From: Candidatus Nealsoniibacteriota bacterium | GTDB taxonomy: Bacteria; Patescibacteriota; Minisyncoccia; Minisyncoccales; PWPS01 | Direction of reading: 5' to 3' | NCBI GenBank assembly: GCA_003554445.1 | Contig: PWGJ01000118.1 | Span: forward strand, 1-20,551 | Length of the DNA: 20,551 nucleotides | Shown here: in pieces, positions 20,420-20,551 of the stretch | How the letters are laid out: every line of letters begins with the position of its first letter | How positions within the stretch are numbered: the stretch's first letter is position 1 | Translations under genes and position numbers: made by a program | Notes under the pieces: model-generated | What the model was told of the DNA's origin: nothing | Seen by the model: the letters and a program-made list of their open reading frames with translations, nothing else | The model's database searches: none

Positions 20420-20551
20420 GCAGTCGTTTCTTTTATTATCTTCCAGTGATACAAGTAAAGTGGCAAACCGACTAAAATTAAAGCTAAGTTGATTGAAGCT
20501 TCTTCTTGCCTTCTGGCCGTATAACGATCTATACTCTCCCACTCTTTTTTC
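20416..20551 (-). CDS. C-terminal end of a small membrane protein (DUF5671-like), cut by window
   Basis: Only the last 44 codons and TGA (20418-20416) are inside the window. The protein ends with a charged stretch (KKEWESIDRYTARRQEE), a hydrophobic helix (ASINLALILVGLPLYLYHW) and a short tail KIIKETTA. A helix ending VGLPLYLYHW is typical of C-termini in the DUF5671-type membrane family, but so short a piece gives only a tentative match. The window edge cuts the 5' end. Confidence 0.55.
   Translation of the reverse strand, partial: KKEWESIDRYTARRQEEASINLALILVGLPLYLYHWKIIKETTA

Noticed and set aside
1..20551. CRISPR array, tRNA, insertion sequence or prophage
   Set aside because: No regularly spaced repeats, cloverleaf sequence, transposase or phage gene was seen; repeats found are single hairpins.

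Overview
This is a gene-dense, AT-rich bacterial chromosome segment in which every supported gene lies on the minus strand. Genes therefore read from high to low coordinates, and both window ends cut genes. There is no rRNA, tRNA, CRISPR array, transposase or integrase, and no gene-free stretch over 300 bases. TGA and TAA both end genes and Trp is TGG, so the standard bacterial code applies. The short genes, the short HrcA, the many small membrane or secreted proteins and the CAP-domain protein suggest a candidate-phyla (Patescibacteria-like) bacterium. DnaK keeps the segment after LIGR that Firmicutes DnaK lacks, which argues against a Firmicute. The lineage call is inference.

Layout from high to low coordinates. 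20550-19178 holds the tail of a small membrane protein, an exported L,D-transpeptidase and an unknown helical protein, ending at a clear terminator. 19120-17213 holds a membrane-anchored CAP-domain protein and a membrane protein of unknown function, with a short SD-containing mini-transcript between them. 17137-16568 is a self-contained unknown gene with its own promoter, SD and terminator. 16522-14734 is an RNA-modification pair, rlmN and truB. 14656-13282 is a Nif3-like protein and a membrane protein. 13200-7857 is a tightly packed five-gene run: anchored beta-propeller, DUF362 ferredoxin-like protein, SagB-like nitroreductase, small membrane protein and an SLC12-type transporter. 7805-7284 is an exported SLT-like protein. 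7177-6485 is an HExxH membrane metalloprotease, followed by a 26-residue cationic amphipathic peptide gene (6439-6359). 6316-2666 is a run of overlapping genes: HAD hydrolase, membrane protein, metallo-beta-lactamase hydrolase, and an ABC ATPase with its permease. 2589-1 is the heat-shock operon hrcA-grpE-dnaK behind a CIRCE-controlled promoter.

Two modes of translation start coexist. Genes such as the 26-residue peptide, the SLT protein, the L,D-transpeptidase and several unknown proteins have near-perfect SD sequences. Most housekeeping genes have none, and three (13200, 16522, 19120) have a -10 box only 6-7 bases before ATG, which suggests leaderless mRNAs. At two junctions (2595-2661 and 7803-7860) a terminator-like hairpin overlaps the next gene's promoter, so that a transcript starting at that promoter would lack most or all of the hairpin's 5' arm. 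The strongest candidates for something new are the 26-residue peptide gene beside the membrane protease, the SD-bearing mini-transcript without a start codon at 18081-18150, and the redox/propeller/transporter run. No complete defence, RiPP or phage system is visible.
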